Positions 24,349 to 34,467 of a stretch of DNA of 64,000 nucleotides are shown in pieces (the stretch's first letter is position 1; every line of letters starts with the position of its first letter). Made by a program: the position numbers and the translations under genes. Source of the DNA: Kalmusia sp. IMI 367209 (lineage: Eukaryota; Ascomycota; Dothideomycetes; Pleosporales; Didymosphaeriaceae). The notes beneath the pieces were generated by a model, which ran no database searches, was not told the origin of the DNA, and worked only from the letters and a program-made list of their open reading frames with translations. The DNA is taken from contig JAPEUQ010000020.1 of assembly GCA_027946365.1 (NCBI GenBank), forward strand, positions 1-64,000. Direction: 5' to 3'.

Positions 24349-27300
24349 ATGGATCCCACGGATCGGTACCTTCTCACGGTAGATGCCTCCAGCGTGCGCG
24401 ATCTGAGCAAGTTCACCAAAGGTGTCGTCGTCTTCGAACTACCAGGCGATGTTAAAGCAGATGGCGGCGACCACAGCAAGACCGGCGACACCAGCAAGAC
24501 CGACAACACCAGCAAAATCCTCCCAGAGTTAGGTAGCATTGCTCTCCTGGCCACCAAGGTCGCGAGGTGCCACATCTGCAACTCCGCCGACCATGTGAAA
24601 GCGGCGTGCCCCCAGAAAGAGTCGATGGTCGAGTGTCGCTTCTGCGGAGAACGCGGTCACCGCCAGCGCGAGTGTCCCACTAAACCAGCACCCACCTGCA
24701 AAAACTGCGGCACGGAAGGCCACGTCAAGGCAGACTGTCCCGTCATCACATGCCTCCGATGCGGCGAGCAAGGACATAAGCGGGCGGCCTGCCCGAGCAA
24801 AGGAAAGGAGCGCGCTAACTGCAAGCACTGCGGCTCGACCGGACACCCCTCAGGCGATTGCACCGTCGACCAGAACACCACGAAGCCCAAGGCTGACGAT
24901 GACGACCCGAACCCACGTCCCTTGCATGAACACTGGCAGAGCGCGTCATCAAGTCTCACTCACCCCCCTCCAAACGGCTTCACCTCTATCCCATCAAGTC
25001 CCGCTCCTCCGGCCACAGGAGACAGCCAGAACGTCGAGTGGCCCATCGACGGCAATGCTGCCACTAAGCCAGCAGCGACCAGCTTCCTAGACCGTGAGGG
25101 TCCCTTGCCGGTGCCTAACAACGTCCCCGAGCTACCTACGAGTGAGATCCTGTCCGTCAAGCTTCGCACCGAGGTCCAAGAGTGCCACATAACTTCTTGC
25201 AGTCTCCAGTTCGATGTTTCCTTCACCGCCCCTGAGAGCGCCACAGGCCTCGCGCACAGGTCCGCCATCGTGCGGTTCACCACGCGGAATATGATCGACC
25301 TCACCATTCGCCGCATCCGCATTGGCGACCGCGAGAACGACGGCGGCGAGGAGCAGGAGCAGGAGCAGGAGCAGGACGCGCACATAGACACAATCGGCCA
25401 TCTCTTGAGCACCGGACAACGCCAGCAGGCGACGAGCATCTGCGCTTCCAACGAAGACAGTGCGCTCTACCACATTCAATTGACTTTCAATCCCGCGTCC
25501 AAAGACGGCCTGCTCGGTGAGTACTTCTATGCCGACGGCGACTTCGGTCCCTTCACCTACGCCATCCACAAAATCCGAGACGCGCTACTCGAGGCGTCTG
25601 CGGCGCAACCCGTCTCCATCCACTTCTTCACGGTCCAGGGCGCGTGGCTCCCAGAGCACATCCAAGACGTGCAGATCAGCCTCGCTGCACAGCGCACCAG
25701 CGACCCTCTCACCGCTTGGTATCCAAACCGTCGCCCGAACATCCAGCTGGGCATGCAGCTGGATCCCAAGGAGCGGCCCACGTACAAGCTCCCGCCCCGC
25801 TTGCAGTTCGACAGCCTGCTCGAGTACGTCACCGTGCACTTCAACCACCTCGTCGCAAGCCTGGAAGACACCCAGGACCTACCCGTGATCGAGACCTCGG
25901 TTCGCCTCGTCCAGTTCGAGGGGGGAGGCGACCGACTCTACCTTGGCGCGATCGAGATGCGTGACGGACTCAACCTACGCCCCGACTCCACCGCCCAAGT
26001 CAGCTTCCTGGGCCAGGACGCGAGCAGCGAGACCAAGTGGAGGGCCTGCGTCATCGATGGACTGCCCTTCGTCCACGGCTACGACCACACCGTCTTCCTC
26101 TTCCGGCCTCGCGTTGGCGCAGGCTTCGCGGACGAGCCTGACTTCGAGAGGCGGCATGTCCTCAAGGCTAAGGACTACGCCAACTCAACCGACCTCAGCC
26201 ACGCTCTCAACGAGATGCGGGGCATCAAGTGTTTCGTGCGGGAGGAGACGTCGACGGCCGGCATCAAGGCCGAACTGAACGCGCTGCGCATCCTGTGGCA
26301 GCACCAGGACGCCTTCCGCCGCGAGATTCAGGTGATCCTCGGCAACAACTTTAAGCAGACTGACGAAACGGACTACTTCGCGGCGGACGTCGCGCGCTAC
26401 GGCGAAGCAACGGTGCAGACGGCCCTGGACCGCGCCTGCGACTCGTTAGCTCTCGATGACAAGCAGCGTGAGGGTATACGAGCGCTGAGGAAGATGAAAG
26501 CTGGCGTGATGGTCTACCACGGACCCGGCGGCACGGGCAAGACGACGATTCTGCGCTGCCTTGTCCTCTACCAATACCGGGTGTCGGGCACCGTTCACCC
26601 GTGTGCACTCTGGGTCGTATCGCCACTCAACCATCAGCTAGACGATCTTGCTGAGATGCTTTCCGAGCTACTCGAGCGCGAGCGCCAGGCCATGATCGCT
26701 GCAGGCGAATCCCCCCGACACTGGATCGTCCTCCGGCGTCACATGCGTGAGACGGAGGCCAAAATTTGGAAGCAGAAAGCCCAGAAGGCGCGAGAGGAGG
26801 CGGGCGTCGACCGCGTTCCAGACTACCTCAACCATGACTCCATCGATCGCAGCGAAGACGGCAGCGAGGACGGGTCTAGCGATGAGGAGATGAGCGATGC
26901 AGACGAGCCTAGCGACAAGGAGGCGAGCGATGCAGACGAGCTTAGCGACAAGGAGGCGAGCGATGCAGACGAGCTTAGCAACAAGGAGGCGAGCGATGCA
27001 GACGAGCCTAGCAACAAGGAGATGAGCGATGCAGACGAGCCTAGCGACAAGGAGGCGAGCGATGCAGACGAGCTTAGCGACAAGGAGGCGAGCGATGCAG
27101 ACGAGCTTAGCAACAAGGAGGCGAGCGATGCAGACGAGCCTAGCAACAAGGAGATGAGCGATGCAGACGAGCCTAGCGACAAGGAGGCGAGCGATGCAGA
27201 CGAGCCTGGCGACAAGGAGATGAGCGATGCAGACGAGACTGGCGACAAGGAGATGAGTGATGCAGACGGCCCTAAAGATGAGGATTTGACTGAGCCGGTC

Positions 27301-28971
27301 GAGCCTACTGAGACGAAGGCGACTGATGTAGATAAGCCTGAGGATACCGACCTGCTTGTCAATACAGAACTCGACCCAGTCACCGACGAGGACGTGCAGC
27401 TACAGGAGATCCTGTCAACCGCGCGGTTCATCTACAACGTGTATACAAGCAGCCGCTCCACCGGCCACGATAAGCGCATGAGGAAGGTCGAGCTTTCGGA
27501 AGGACAATGGCTCCTTCGCTTCGTCGGCGTGCCTGACGCGTCTGGCGAGAGGCATCCCATAGCCCACCCGGACCCGTCGCGGTATGCCGAATTCCGCAAC
27601 CAACTCGACGCCTACGCCCGGGGCGAAGAGATGACCCCAGAAGACAAATCTAACTTCAAGCTGTGCGCCAATCGCGCGATGCGGGACCTTGCGAAGGAGG
27701 TGGATGTCGTGCTCGAGTCCCACCACGTCCTGACCCAACCTCGCTCATATCTTTACAGCCAGGCTCGAGCTTGCCATCACGACGAAGCCGGACGGCCGCT
27801 CGAGCCGAGCAGCCTATCTTCCTTGCTGTTCTCCCGCCCGCAGACCGGCGACGATACGGACTGGACAACCGTCGGCGACCCGGTGCCCCAAGTCTTCTAC
27901 GGCGACATCTTGCAGCCCAACCCAGAGACGGCCGGAGGGAACACAGATTTACCCTTCAAGGCCCAACAGTCTACCTCCCTGTTCCAGCGTTTGATGATGT
28001 GCGGCGCGGACAAGGTCGAGTTCGACGTGCAGCATCGCTACCCGAGCGACATTGCGAAGGTGATCAACGCCGTGCTGCCACTCGGTCGGATCCGTACCGG
28101 CCCCGAGGTTGACGAGCTTCCGCGGTGCGTGCGAGCCAAAGAGGTGATCGGCCGACTTTTTCCCAAGACCAAGCACACGTCGACCGTGTTCCTAGCAAAG
28201 AGGGGCGTGGCGGACAAGAGCCCCACGACCCAATCCTCATACAACCTTGAGCTGACGGATCTGTCCACCTGGACCGCTCGTCAGCTGGTCCTTGCCGGCG
28301 TTCCGGGCAGTTCTATAGCCATCGGAGCCGGTTACGTGTTCGAGGTCCGCCAGACACGCGTGAGCTTGCACAACATCGCGCGGTACTTCGCCTCCGTACC
28401 TCGCCTTGCCCAGTTTGCCCAGCAGGTGCTCGACATCGTCGTATGCACCATCGACGGTATCCAAGGTGGTGAGGTTGACTATTTCATACTCGACACGGTC
28501 GTTTCCGGAAAGCTGGGCTTCATGGCTGACACAGCTCGGATTCTACTTGCGCTTAGCAGGGCCAAGGCCGCGTTGTTCATCGTCGGCAACCCTAAGGGCG
28601 TCGAAGAGTATTACCGCGATAATAATCAGATGCGCCGGTTCTATGCTACCGCTTACTACAAGACCGTGAAGTACTACACTGACAACGGCTTGCTGATCGA
28701 CATCGATCGGCTAGCAGACAAGCGCGGCAAGCCCCTTTCCAATCCGGTTCCCGTTAGGGAGGCGCTTGAGCGTCTCTATGCTAGGCGTGAGGAGTCCGAC
28801 CCCATCACCGCGTACATCCGTGACGTCGACCACGACATCTCCGAACTCGATGATGGCGATGGAGCGGAAGTCAATGATGGGAATGGAGATGGTCTGCAGG
28901 CTGATTCTAGCTGGAATGGTGGTGGTGGTGGTAACTCTGGCTGGGCAGGCAATGCTGACGGCGGCTGGTGA
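24349..28971 (+). CDS. Upf1-like SF1 helicase with five CCHC zinc knuckles, 1,540 residues
   Basis: A single intact frame. Residues about 74-171 hold five CX2CX4HX4C zinc knuckles (CHICNSADHVKAAC, CRFCGERGHRQREC, CKNCGTEGHVKADC, CLRCGEQGHKRAAC, CKHCGSTGHPSGDC), which bind single-stranded nucleic acid. The helicase core follows: Walker A GPGGTGKTT (about 725-733), motif Ia SPLNHQLDDLAEML, an acidic repeat insert (about 845-980), motif II HDEAGRPLEP (about 1143), motif III GDILQPNP, QHRYPSDI, motif V TIDGIQGGEVDYF and motif VI LALSRAKAALFIVGNP (about 1365-1425). The order matches Upf1/Hrr1/ZNFX1-class helicases, which act on RNA in decay or RNA silencing. The last 25 residues are Gly-rich with three Trp (SSWNG, SGWAG, GGW), like Argonaute-binding GW hooks. 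Start: first ATG after the leader intron. Confidence 0.85.
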   Translation: MDPTDRYLLTVDASSVRDLSKFTKGVVVFELPGDVKADGGDHSKTGDTSKTDNTSKILPELGSIALLATKVARCHICNSADHVKAACPQKESMVECRFCGERGHRQRECPTKPAPTCKNCGTEGHVKADCPVITCLRCGEQGHKRAACPSKGKERANCKHCGSTGHPSGDCTVDQNTTKPKADDDDPNPRPLHEHWQSASSSLTHPPPNGFTSIPSSPAPPATGDSQNVEWPIDGNAATKPAATSFLDREGPLPVPNNVPELPTSEILSVKLRTEVQECHITSCSLQFDVSFTAPESATGLAHRSAIVRFTTRNMIDLTIRRIRIGDRENDGGEEQEQEQEQDAHIDTIGHLLSTGQRQQATSICASNEDSALYHIQLTFNPASKDGLLGEYFYADGDFGPFTYAIHKIRDALLEASAAQPVSIHFFTVQGAWLPEHIQDVQISLAAQRTSDPLTAWYPNRRPNIQLGMQLDPKERPTYKLPPRLQFDSLLEYVTVHFNHLVASLEDTQDLPVIETSVRLVQFEGGGDRLYLGAIEMRDGLNLRPDSTAQVSFLGQDASSETKWRACVIDGLPFVHGYDHTVFLFRPRVGAGFADEPDFERRHVLKAKDYANSTDLSHALNEMRGIKCFVREETSTAGIKAELNALRILWQHQDAFRREIQVILGNNFKQTDETDYFAADVARYGEATVQTALDRACDSLALDDKQREGIRALRKMKAGVMVYHGPGGTGKTTILRCLVLYQYRVSGTVHPCALWVVSPLNHQLDDLAEMLSELLERERQAMIAAGESPRHWIVLRRHMRETEAKIWKQKAQKAREEAGVDRVPDYLNHDSIDRSEDGSEDGSSDEEMSDADEPSDKEASDADELSDKEASDADELSNKEASDADEPSNKEMSDADEPSDKEASDADELSDKEASDADELSNKEASDADEPSNKEMSDADEPSDKEASDADEPGDKEMSDADETGDKEMSDADGPKDEDLTEPVEPTETKATDVDKPEDTDLLVNTELDPVTDEDVQLQEILSTARFIYNVYTSSRSTGHDKRMRKVELSEGQWLLRFVGVPDASGERHPIAHPDPSRYAEFRNQLDAYARGEEMTPEDKSNFKLCANRAMRDLAKEVDVVLESHHVLTQPRSYLYSQARACHHDEAGRPLEPSSLSSLLFSRPQTGDDTDWTTVGDPVPQVFYGDILQPNPETAGGNTDLPFKAQQSTSLFQRLMMCGADKVEFDVQHRYPSDIAKVINAVLPLGRIRTGPEVDELPRCVRAKEVIGRLFPKTKHTSTVFLAKRGVADKSPTTQSSYNLELTDLSTWTARQLVLAGVPGSSIAIGAGYVFEVRQTRVSLHNIARYFASVPRLAQFAQQVLDIVVCTIDGIQGGEVDYFILDTVVSGKLGFMADTARILLALSRAKAALFIVGNPKGVEEYYRDNNQMRRFYATAYYKTVKYYTDNGLLIDIDRLADKRGKPLSNPVPVREALERLYARREESDPITAYIRDVDHDISELDDGDGAEVNDGNGDGLQADSSWNGGGGGNSGWAGNADGGW
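26883..27278 (+). repeat. 33-bp coding minisatellite inside the helicase
   Basis: Twelve in-frame copies of an 11-residue unit (SDADEPSDKEA and variants). Four units form a 132-bp higher-order block (P-SDKEA, L-SDKEA, L-SNKEA, P-SNKEM) that occurs twice. The insert sits between motif Ia and motif II and is strongly acidic. Confidence 0.9.
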
Positions 28972-29634
28972 AGTACGTCGACGTTGAGCTGTGTGGTGAG
29001 CGTTGTAGGCCAGGGCTTTGGATAGAAGAGAGGACCTGAGTGGAAGGTCACTGTCCGTAGAGAGCTAGGAGAGACAGGAGCCACGGTTCATCGTATAGCT
29101 TGTATGTTAGGCTTTTGCGACTGGTAAAGCTTGGAACAGAAAGGAGTTGCTCCCCCTTTACGTCCATACACCTCTGCAGTCTGCAGGCAATAGGGAGAAA
29201 AGAAAAGGAAAAATTCAAAAAAAAAAAATTTAAAAAAAAAAAAAGACACAGATTCATAAGCCAAATCCTTCTGCTCCCGCTCCTAACCCACCGCACTGTG
29301 TAGTATACTCCCATAACGTCCAGTGATGCTATTCTTCTGCGGTCTTGGACGAGAACTTACCGTGCTGTAGCATCTACTGATTCCTCTTTCCTACTGCTGA
29401 TCCCATTTTCTATACCATATACCCCTCAAGGATGATAAACGTGAACGGAGGATGTGTAAGCCATGGAACGCTCACGGACGCCTCGCGCGGTGTCATCATG
29501 CCTTCTCTAAGAATACGCCTTCCTGTGAGCCTAGCGTTCGTGCTCTTTCACGGTAGGGCGCTTGTAACGGTGGTGTCCTTGAGAATGCTCAACCTGCATC
29601 GTAGACCAGCGCACCGACGCAAGGACTTAATCTC
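28972..29634. other. 3' region of the helicase gene; no gene recognised
   Basis: Contains two A-runs (29218-29242) within AAATTC-type sequence. Short frames on either strand show no motif. It probably holds the helicase 3' UTR and terminator, but no defined signal is visible. Confidence 0.35.
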
Positions 29635-30612
29635 TCACGTTGAGGCTTCGAAGTCTTCCTGAATATGCTGGACGTCAATGGCTTCAGAGTGTCTTGAGCC
29701 TAGAGTACGGCGTCTCCCTTGAGCGTCTTTCCCTTCGTTGCTTGTGTAGTCGAATTTGAATCCAAAGTGAAGCCGTAGTGAACACCTTCCTGAAGGGGCC
29801 CATCGCCAGACGGATTGATGGAAGCAAGATGATGCCCGCGAAGCGCAAGGCTCTCGTCTAAAGTGCAGGATAACGGACATCTTTTCGAAATACCCCACGA
29901 GCGTATTGGTCGCGCGACGAAGACCAGTCGATACTCGTTACTCCTTCGTGAGAACATGCTTCACTCCTACCTTGAGCCTATACGACACGGCGTGCGTCTT
30001 CGGCTCCTCGTTGCCTTCTTTGAAGATCCCCGCTGACGAACTCCAACGACGTCCGCCTGAATTTCTTAGGAAGTTGATTGAAATAGGTTCCATGCTACCA
30101 GATGGCTCCTTGCTCTGCGCTTTCTGCCTTGCCAGTTCCTCGAAATCCTTGCAAACTAACTTGAGCCCATCAACCAATGTTACACCCAGGATGAATGGGG
30201 TCCTCAAGGCGTCGTCTTGAAAGTTCCACCTATCCATAAGTCCGAGAGGGTAGTACTTGGCAAGCGCCCGTATCTTTTCGTTCTTACTAACGCATTCGAA
30301 AGCTCGTGACCTCTCTGTAACTATGCGACTGACGACCTCGCCGTCGAGAGTCAGCGGAAACGAACCCTCATCCTCGTCGTCGGTTACAAATCTCAATTCA
30401 TGGTGCCGCTTGGGATTGGCGTGTGTTGTAAGATATATCCCGATCTTCTGTGTAGATGAACCAGTCGGTTGAACACGTCCATTGCCATATAAAATCTTGA
30501 AGCCGAGTGCGTCTTCGTCTTGGTTCTGTACAGCGGTCTCAGCGGTCTCTAGATCAGGTATATGGACAATGTTCTCGTTGCCAATCGCGGCCCTCAGGTC
30601 CGCGCTGTTAGA
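29635..30612 (-). pseudogene. Unknown gene X, copy 1 (exon fragment)
   Basis: On the minus strand a frame is open from a stop near 30612 to 29938 (about 224 codons) without an early ATG, so this is an internal exon or a relic. It is charged and reads like real protein (GFKILYGNGRVQPTGSSTQK, KYYPLGLMDRWNFQDDAL). Downstream frames to 29635 may be a further damaged exon. A second diverged copy of 30010-30390 lies at 36900-37255 in the same orientation. I do not recognise the family. Confidence 0.45.
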
Positions 30613-31064
30613 TTAGATTGTATTGATTGGGGCGCTAGAGCTATAGTGCCTGCTAGACATCTAGTCACATCGTGTGACTCCTGGTGTGAAAAAGCACCCT
30701 GCGGTCCCCTTTTTCTGAGAATGTTGATAGGGACGTCACGGGAGGCGTGTCGTGGGTAGTTCCGGTTTGGATCCTCGGTTTCATGCAAAAATCGTGCACG
30801 GCCTCGGCAAATCGGATCCATACGTACTTCACCGTAGACGTTGATAAAGTGTCAAAAAGTTGATTGTTGAAGCTTACAGGAGATGCTGCTATAGAAACTA
30901 CTGAGCTAGTTACATAGTGTTTCCAGCAGGTGCCGCGGAGTCACTTCCGCCAACACCTATCTCTAGTGCCATCGATCGAAGCCTCCCACGCCCGCCTAGA
31001 ATCTTCTGTAGTTTACCCTAGTCTACGGTAAACTTCAATACGCTACGATAGACTTCAACACTCT
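30613..31064. repeat. Dispersed repeat copy with palindromic units
   Basis: Contains GGTTTGGATCCTCGGTTTCATG followed by AAAATCGTGCACGG, then CCCTAGTCTACGGTAAACTTC, ACGCTACGATAGACTTC and CTCTATGTTGAACTTC, each about 20 bp. The last unit abuts the 84-bp minisatellite. Confidence 0.6.
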
Positions 31065-31078
31065 ATGTTGAACTTCCG

Positions 31079-31830
31079 CGTACAGGTCCCAGCGGAACGC
31101 CCGAGGAGGCCACCCGGGCCGAGGATCAGCGCAAGGTCATGGACATTGCGGATAACCTTCGACGTACAGGGCTCAGCGGAACGCCCGAGGAGGCCACCCG
31201 GGCCGAGGATCAGCGCAAGGTCATGGACATTGCGGATAACCTTCGACGTACAGGGCTCAGCGGAACGCCCGAGGAGGCCACCCGGGCCGAGGATCAGCGC
31301 AAGGTCATGGACATTGCGGATAACCTTCGACGTACAGGGCTCAGCGGAACGCCCGAGGAGGCCACCCGGGCCGAGGATCAGCGCAAGGTCATGGACATTG
31401 CGGATAACCTTCGACGTACAGGGCTCAGCGGAACGCCCGAGGAGGCCACCCGGGCCGAGGATCAGCGCAAGGTCATGGACATTGCGGATAACCTTCGACG
31501 TACAGGGCTCAGCGGAACGCCCGAGGAGGCCACCCGGGCCGAGGATCAGCGCAAGGTCATGGACATTGCGGATAACCTTCGACGTACAGGGCTCAGCGGA
31601 ACGCCCGAGGAGGCCACCCGGGCCGAGGATCAGCGCAAGGTCATGGACATTGCGGATAACCTTCGACGTACAGGGCTCAGCGGAACGCCCGAGGAGGTCA
31701 CCCGGGCCGAGGATCAGCGCGAGGTCATGGACATTGCGGATAACCTTCGACGTACAGGTCCCAGCGGTACGGCCGAGGAGGCCACCTGGACTGAGGATCG
31801 GCGCAAGGTCATGGACATTGCGGACTCACA
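31079..31830 (+). repeat. 84-bp minisatellite, nine copies
   Basis: Nine head-to-tail copies of an 84-bp unit; the central ones are identical and the first and last have diverged, as expected from unequal exchange. Because 84 is a multiple of three and the unit lacks stops in two plus-strand frames, both stay open for about 250 codons, one giving a 28-residue unit beginning MDIADNLRRTGLSGTPEE. Neither frame has a promoter, intron or flanking domain that marks it as a gene. Confidence 0.9.
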
Positions 31831-31890
31831 TGGCTGGTTATTTGGCTGTGCTAGGATTCCCCACCTTCGCTAGGGATTGTGATTAAAATC

Positions 31891-31969
31891 GGCGAAGTTT
31901 CCGGCTGAGAGCTAGCCTATGCAAGGTATCGCCAGATGAAGTGCTGATGCCTCAGCCGGAAACTTTGTC
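31891..31969. repeat. Hairpin-forming element (GAAGTTTCCGGCTGAG)
   Basis: GCGAAGTTTCCGGCTGAG near 31892-31909 is inverted as CTCAGCCGGAAACTTTG at 31951-31967, with a loop of about 41 nt. A diverged copy is at 35075-35155. Confidence 0.75.
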
Positions 31970-32159
31970 TGCTTCGTCCAACACCTCGACTATCTGTACG
32001 CTCGGCTATGGTTCTGGGTTGGATGGCGAGCGGTTCCGGCCAAGGCTTCAGGTTGTTCTCGAGTCGGACGGTACGTGCCAACATCGAATTAGTAAGTCGG
32101 TTCAGGATGCATGCACGCGCTAAGCATTTCTGCTGCTTGTCAGACCGTACGGACTGGTC

Positions 32160-32408
32160 GCGCGCAGTCTACGAAAAGCACCAGTAGTGTACGACTCTCT
32201 CTCGTAATCTACGATAGTCTTCCCGAGTCAACGGTGAGCTGCCCGGCTGGGGATAGCTTGCCCGAAAGCGTCCCACTTGGGTCCGATTCGGATCTCGATT
32301 TGCTGCCATGATCGTGCACGGCTCAGTTGGGTCGATGTCGTGGGCGATCCAACATGGTTTCGGTAGGGTAGGTAGTCTACCGTGATGCCGTGCGGAGGGA
32401 TGGGATCC
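32160..32408. repeat. Dispersed repeat copy
   Basis: Contains GTAATCTACGATAGTCTTCC, GAGTCAACGGTGAGCTGCC, GATTCGGATCTCGATTTGC, ATGATCGTGCACGG and GGTAGTCTACCGTGATG, matching the family at 30.7 and 35.5 kb. Confidence 0.55.
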
Positions 32409-33160
32409 TCAGTCCTCATTCGAGACGTCCAAGCTCTCTACTGAGGGGGTGTTCAGGATGTCGGGCTCCTCGTCCGAAACGTCCATAGCATCTGACCCCG
32501 GCTCCTCTTCAGAAATCACCTTGTTCCCCTGCTCCTTCCACGCTTCGGCCACTTCGACTGGGATGTGATATGTCGGTACGGGGTGGCTCGGTCCCCTTCA
32601 AGGAGTGACGGTTCCGCACTCCCATGGACCATGTTGGAGGACTCGCTGGGGACCGTGTTGCCGAAACTGGCCTGGTGCTGCGTGGGTGGGACTACGTGTG
32701 GCGGTGCTCCTCGATCGATGGTCAAGAAGAAGCGCCGGCTGATGAGCGGAAAGATCCTGTACATTTGCAGCGAAATGTGTTGGGTCTTTTCTGAGTTGAT
32801 GTATTTGATCAAACATGTGAGCTCGACTGGCAGCCATCAGTGACTGTAACCTCTCTCGGTCTGCTTGCTTGGGAAGTAGATGTGAAGCTTGAGGTGCTAT
32901 AGTGGCGAAGTTGTCACTGCCTCGCATCAAGGGTAGGGGTAGCGGTGGAGGGCTGAGAGTGTCTTTCATCTTAAACTGGCTGATGCTGTTTGGGATGGTG
33001 CGATCGCAGCAAAGTAGGAAAAACGCCTAGATAATATTTTACATGTGTAGAATCTGGAGGCCGTGGTCAGGGTGAACTGTGAGACCAGTACTTCCAACTC
33101 ATATGCCCAATGTAGGAGTCGTCCATAACGTGTCGATGGCAACTGAGGGTTGATGACCAC
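32409..33160 (-). pseudogene. Unknown gene Y, copy 1
   Basis: Coding-looking minus-strand segments in different frames. One (about 32969-32740) reads LQSLMAASRAHMFDQIHQL followed by RKDPTHFAANV, which recalls a stretch found in expanded fungal hypothetical proteins (LREDP-YF type; from memory, unverified). Another (about 32590-32409) reads VPTYHIPVEVAEAWKEQGNK and an acidic tail MDVSDEEPDILNTPSVES to a stop at 32409. Frame changes between them could be introns or lesions. A partial second copy lies at 35690-36178. Confidence 0.4.
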
Positions 33161-33678
33161 CGTGCACTGGTTCCTTACAGAGGTTAACGATTCTGGGCGA
33201 ATCTTCTAGCGTGGTGCGGACGCTGGGTCCGTAAGTATAACTTGGATCGGCGTTTGCCGAGTATAAGCTATGTGACCCTCACCAAGGGTGGGAGTTCGTG
33301 TCAAGACTATCCCAGGCGAGTCGGGTTACCGCACCAGGCAAGGTAAGCAGCCCATCATGTTCCTTTGGGTTGAGTAAATCTATCAGGGACTGCCATAGTC
33401 TGTGACAATCTCCCCTAGTCTGTGGCAAGCTCTTGTGGTGACCGGGGGACTTCCCTAGTCTACGGCAAACTCCCGGGGTACTGTCAACTCCTAAACACCC
33501 TTCCACGTAGAGAAATGCAATACGGCGGTCCTGAGCTGGATCCTGGATGCATTCACCTGGACTGGACGACTTCCTCGTTGGACAGAGCCATGCGACATCC
33601 TCAACAAGCTTACATTCTAACTCTAGATAAAGACAAGGAGAAGGAACTAAATACAGAATTGGAAAAATAACAAAAAAA

Positions 33679-33766
33679 AAAAAAAAGGAGAAGAAGAAGA
33701 AGAAGAAGAAGAAGAAGAAGAAGAAGAAGAAGAAGAAGAAGAAGAAGAAGAAGAAGAAGAAGAAGC
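33679..33766. repeat. GAA microsatellite
   Basis: A run of A followed by about 25 GAA/AAG triplets. The Phe/Leu-rich frames on the opposite strand are artefacts of this repeat. Confidence 0.9.
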
Positions 33767-33805
33767 GCAAGGAAGGGAGGAGACGAGGAACCAAGGACGA
33801 GAAAA

Positions 33806-34467
33806 ATGAAAAAGCACCCAGCACGATCAAACGCCAACGGGGCCCTCCCCGACGAGAAACCCTCCACCCCTACCTCCACCCCTACGACCTCCGCCTCGCG
33901 GCATCATCGGTCTACTGCAACCCCGAACTCCCCCATACTGCCTCTTGCGAGGCGTGCGAGCGCGCTTGGGCAGGTCACAATGCGCCGTGCCCCAGCGGCA
34001 CTCCGCACACGTGTGCCCGACGTCGCCCTGGACGCTGGACTTGTACGAGCGACACGCCCGCCCCAGGCGTTCGCAGCGAGAGCAGGAGGATCTCTGACCT
34101 CACCAAACGCCTCCGCTGATCAGGTCGCAGTGAGCGAGAACCTTTGCCCTCGCCTGCTTCTGCCCAAAGCGAACGTGCCAGCTCGTACGGTCCGCCAGGG
34201 CTTCCTGCTGCTCCAAATATTTCCCCGAAGGGCCAGCCGGTCGGATCGGCGTGGGGGGGGGGGCTTGCCTGCGCGGGCGACCGCGCTTTCTTGGTGACCT
34301 ACGACCCATCCTTAGTGTACTGGCACGTCTACATCTGCAGCATGCTTACGGCTCGGCAGCGACGTCCACGTCTATCTGCGCATCCTCATCGGCGGGAACG
34401 GTGGGGGTGGTGGGGGCGGCGATGGTGGTGGCAGTGGCAGCAGCAGCAGCAGCACCAGTCTCCCTGA
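33806..34467 (+). pseudogene. Possible gene fragment with Cys-rich segment
   Basis: Overlapping plus-strand frames. One from about 33842 to 34102 contains a Cys pattern (VYCNPELPHTASCEACERAW, then APCPSG, HTCARR) that could bind zinc. Another from 34144 begins MPSPASAQSERASS and is Ser/Pro-rich like linkers in fungal regulators. I cannot join them with a convincing intron, and the region ends in GGC/GCA simple sequence. No family named. Confidence 0.25.

Noticed and set aside
26823..27431. Minus-strand Ser/Leu-rich ORF of 202 codons
   Set aside because: It is the shadow of the 33-bp coding repeat in the plus-strand helicase.
31065..31886. Two overlapping long ORFs as genes
   Set aside because: They are open only because the 84-bp unit lacks stops in two frames; there is no gene context at either end.
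33279..33879. Phe- and Leu-rich minus-strand ORFs
   Set aside because: These are translations of the GAA microsatellite.
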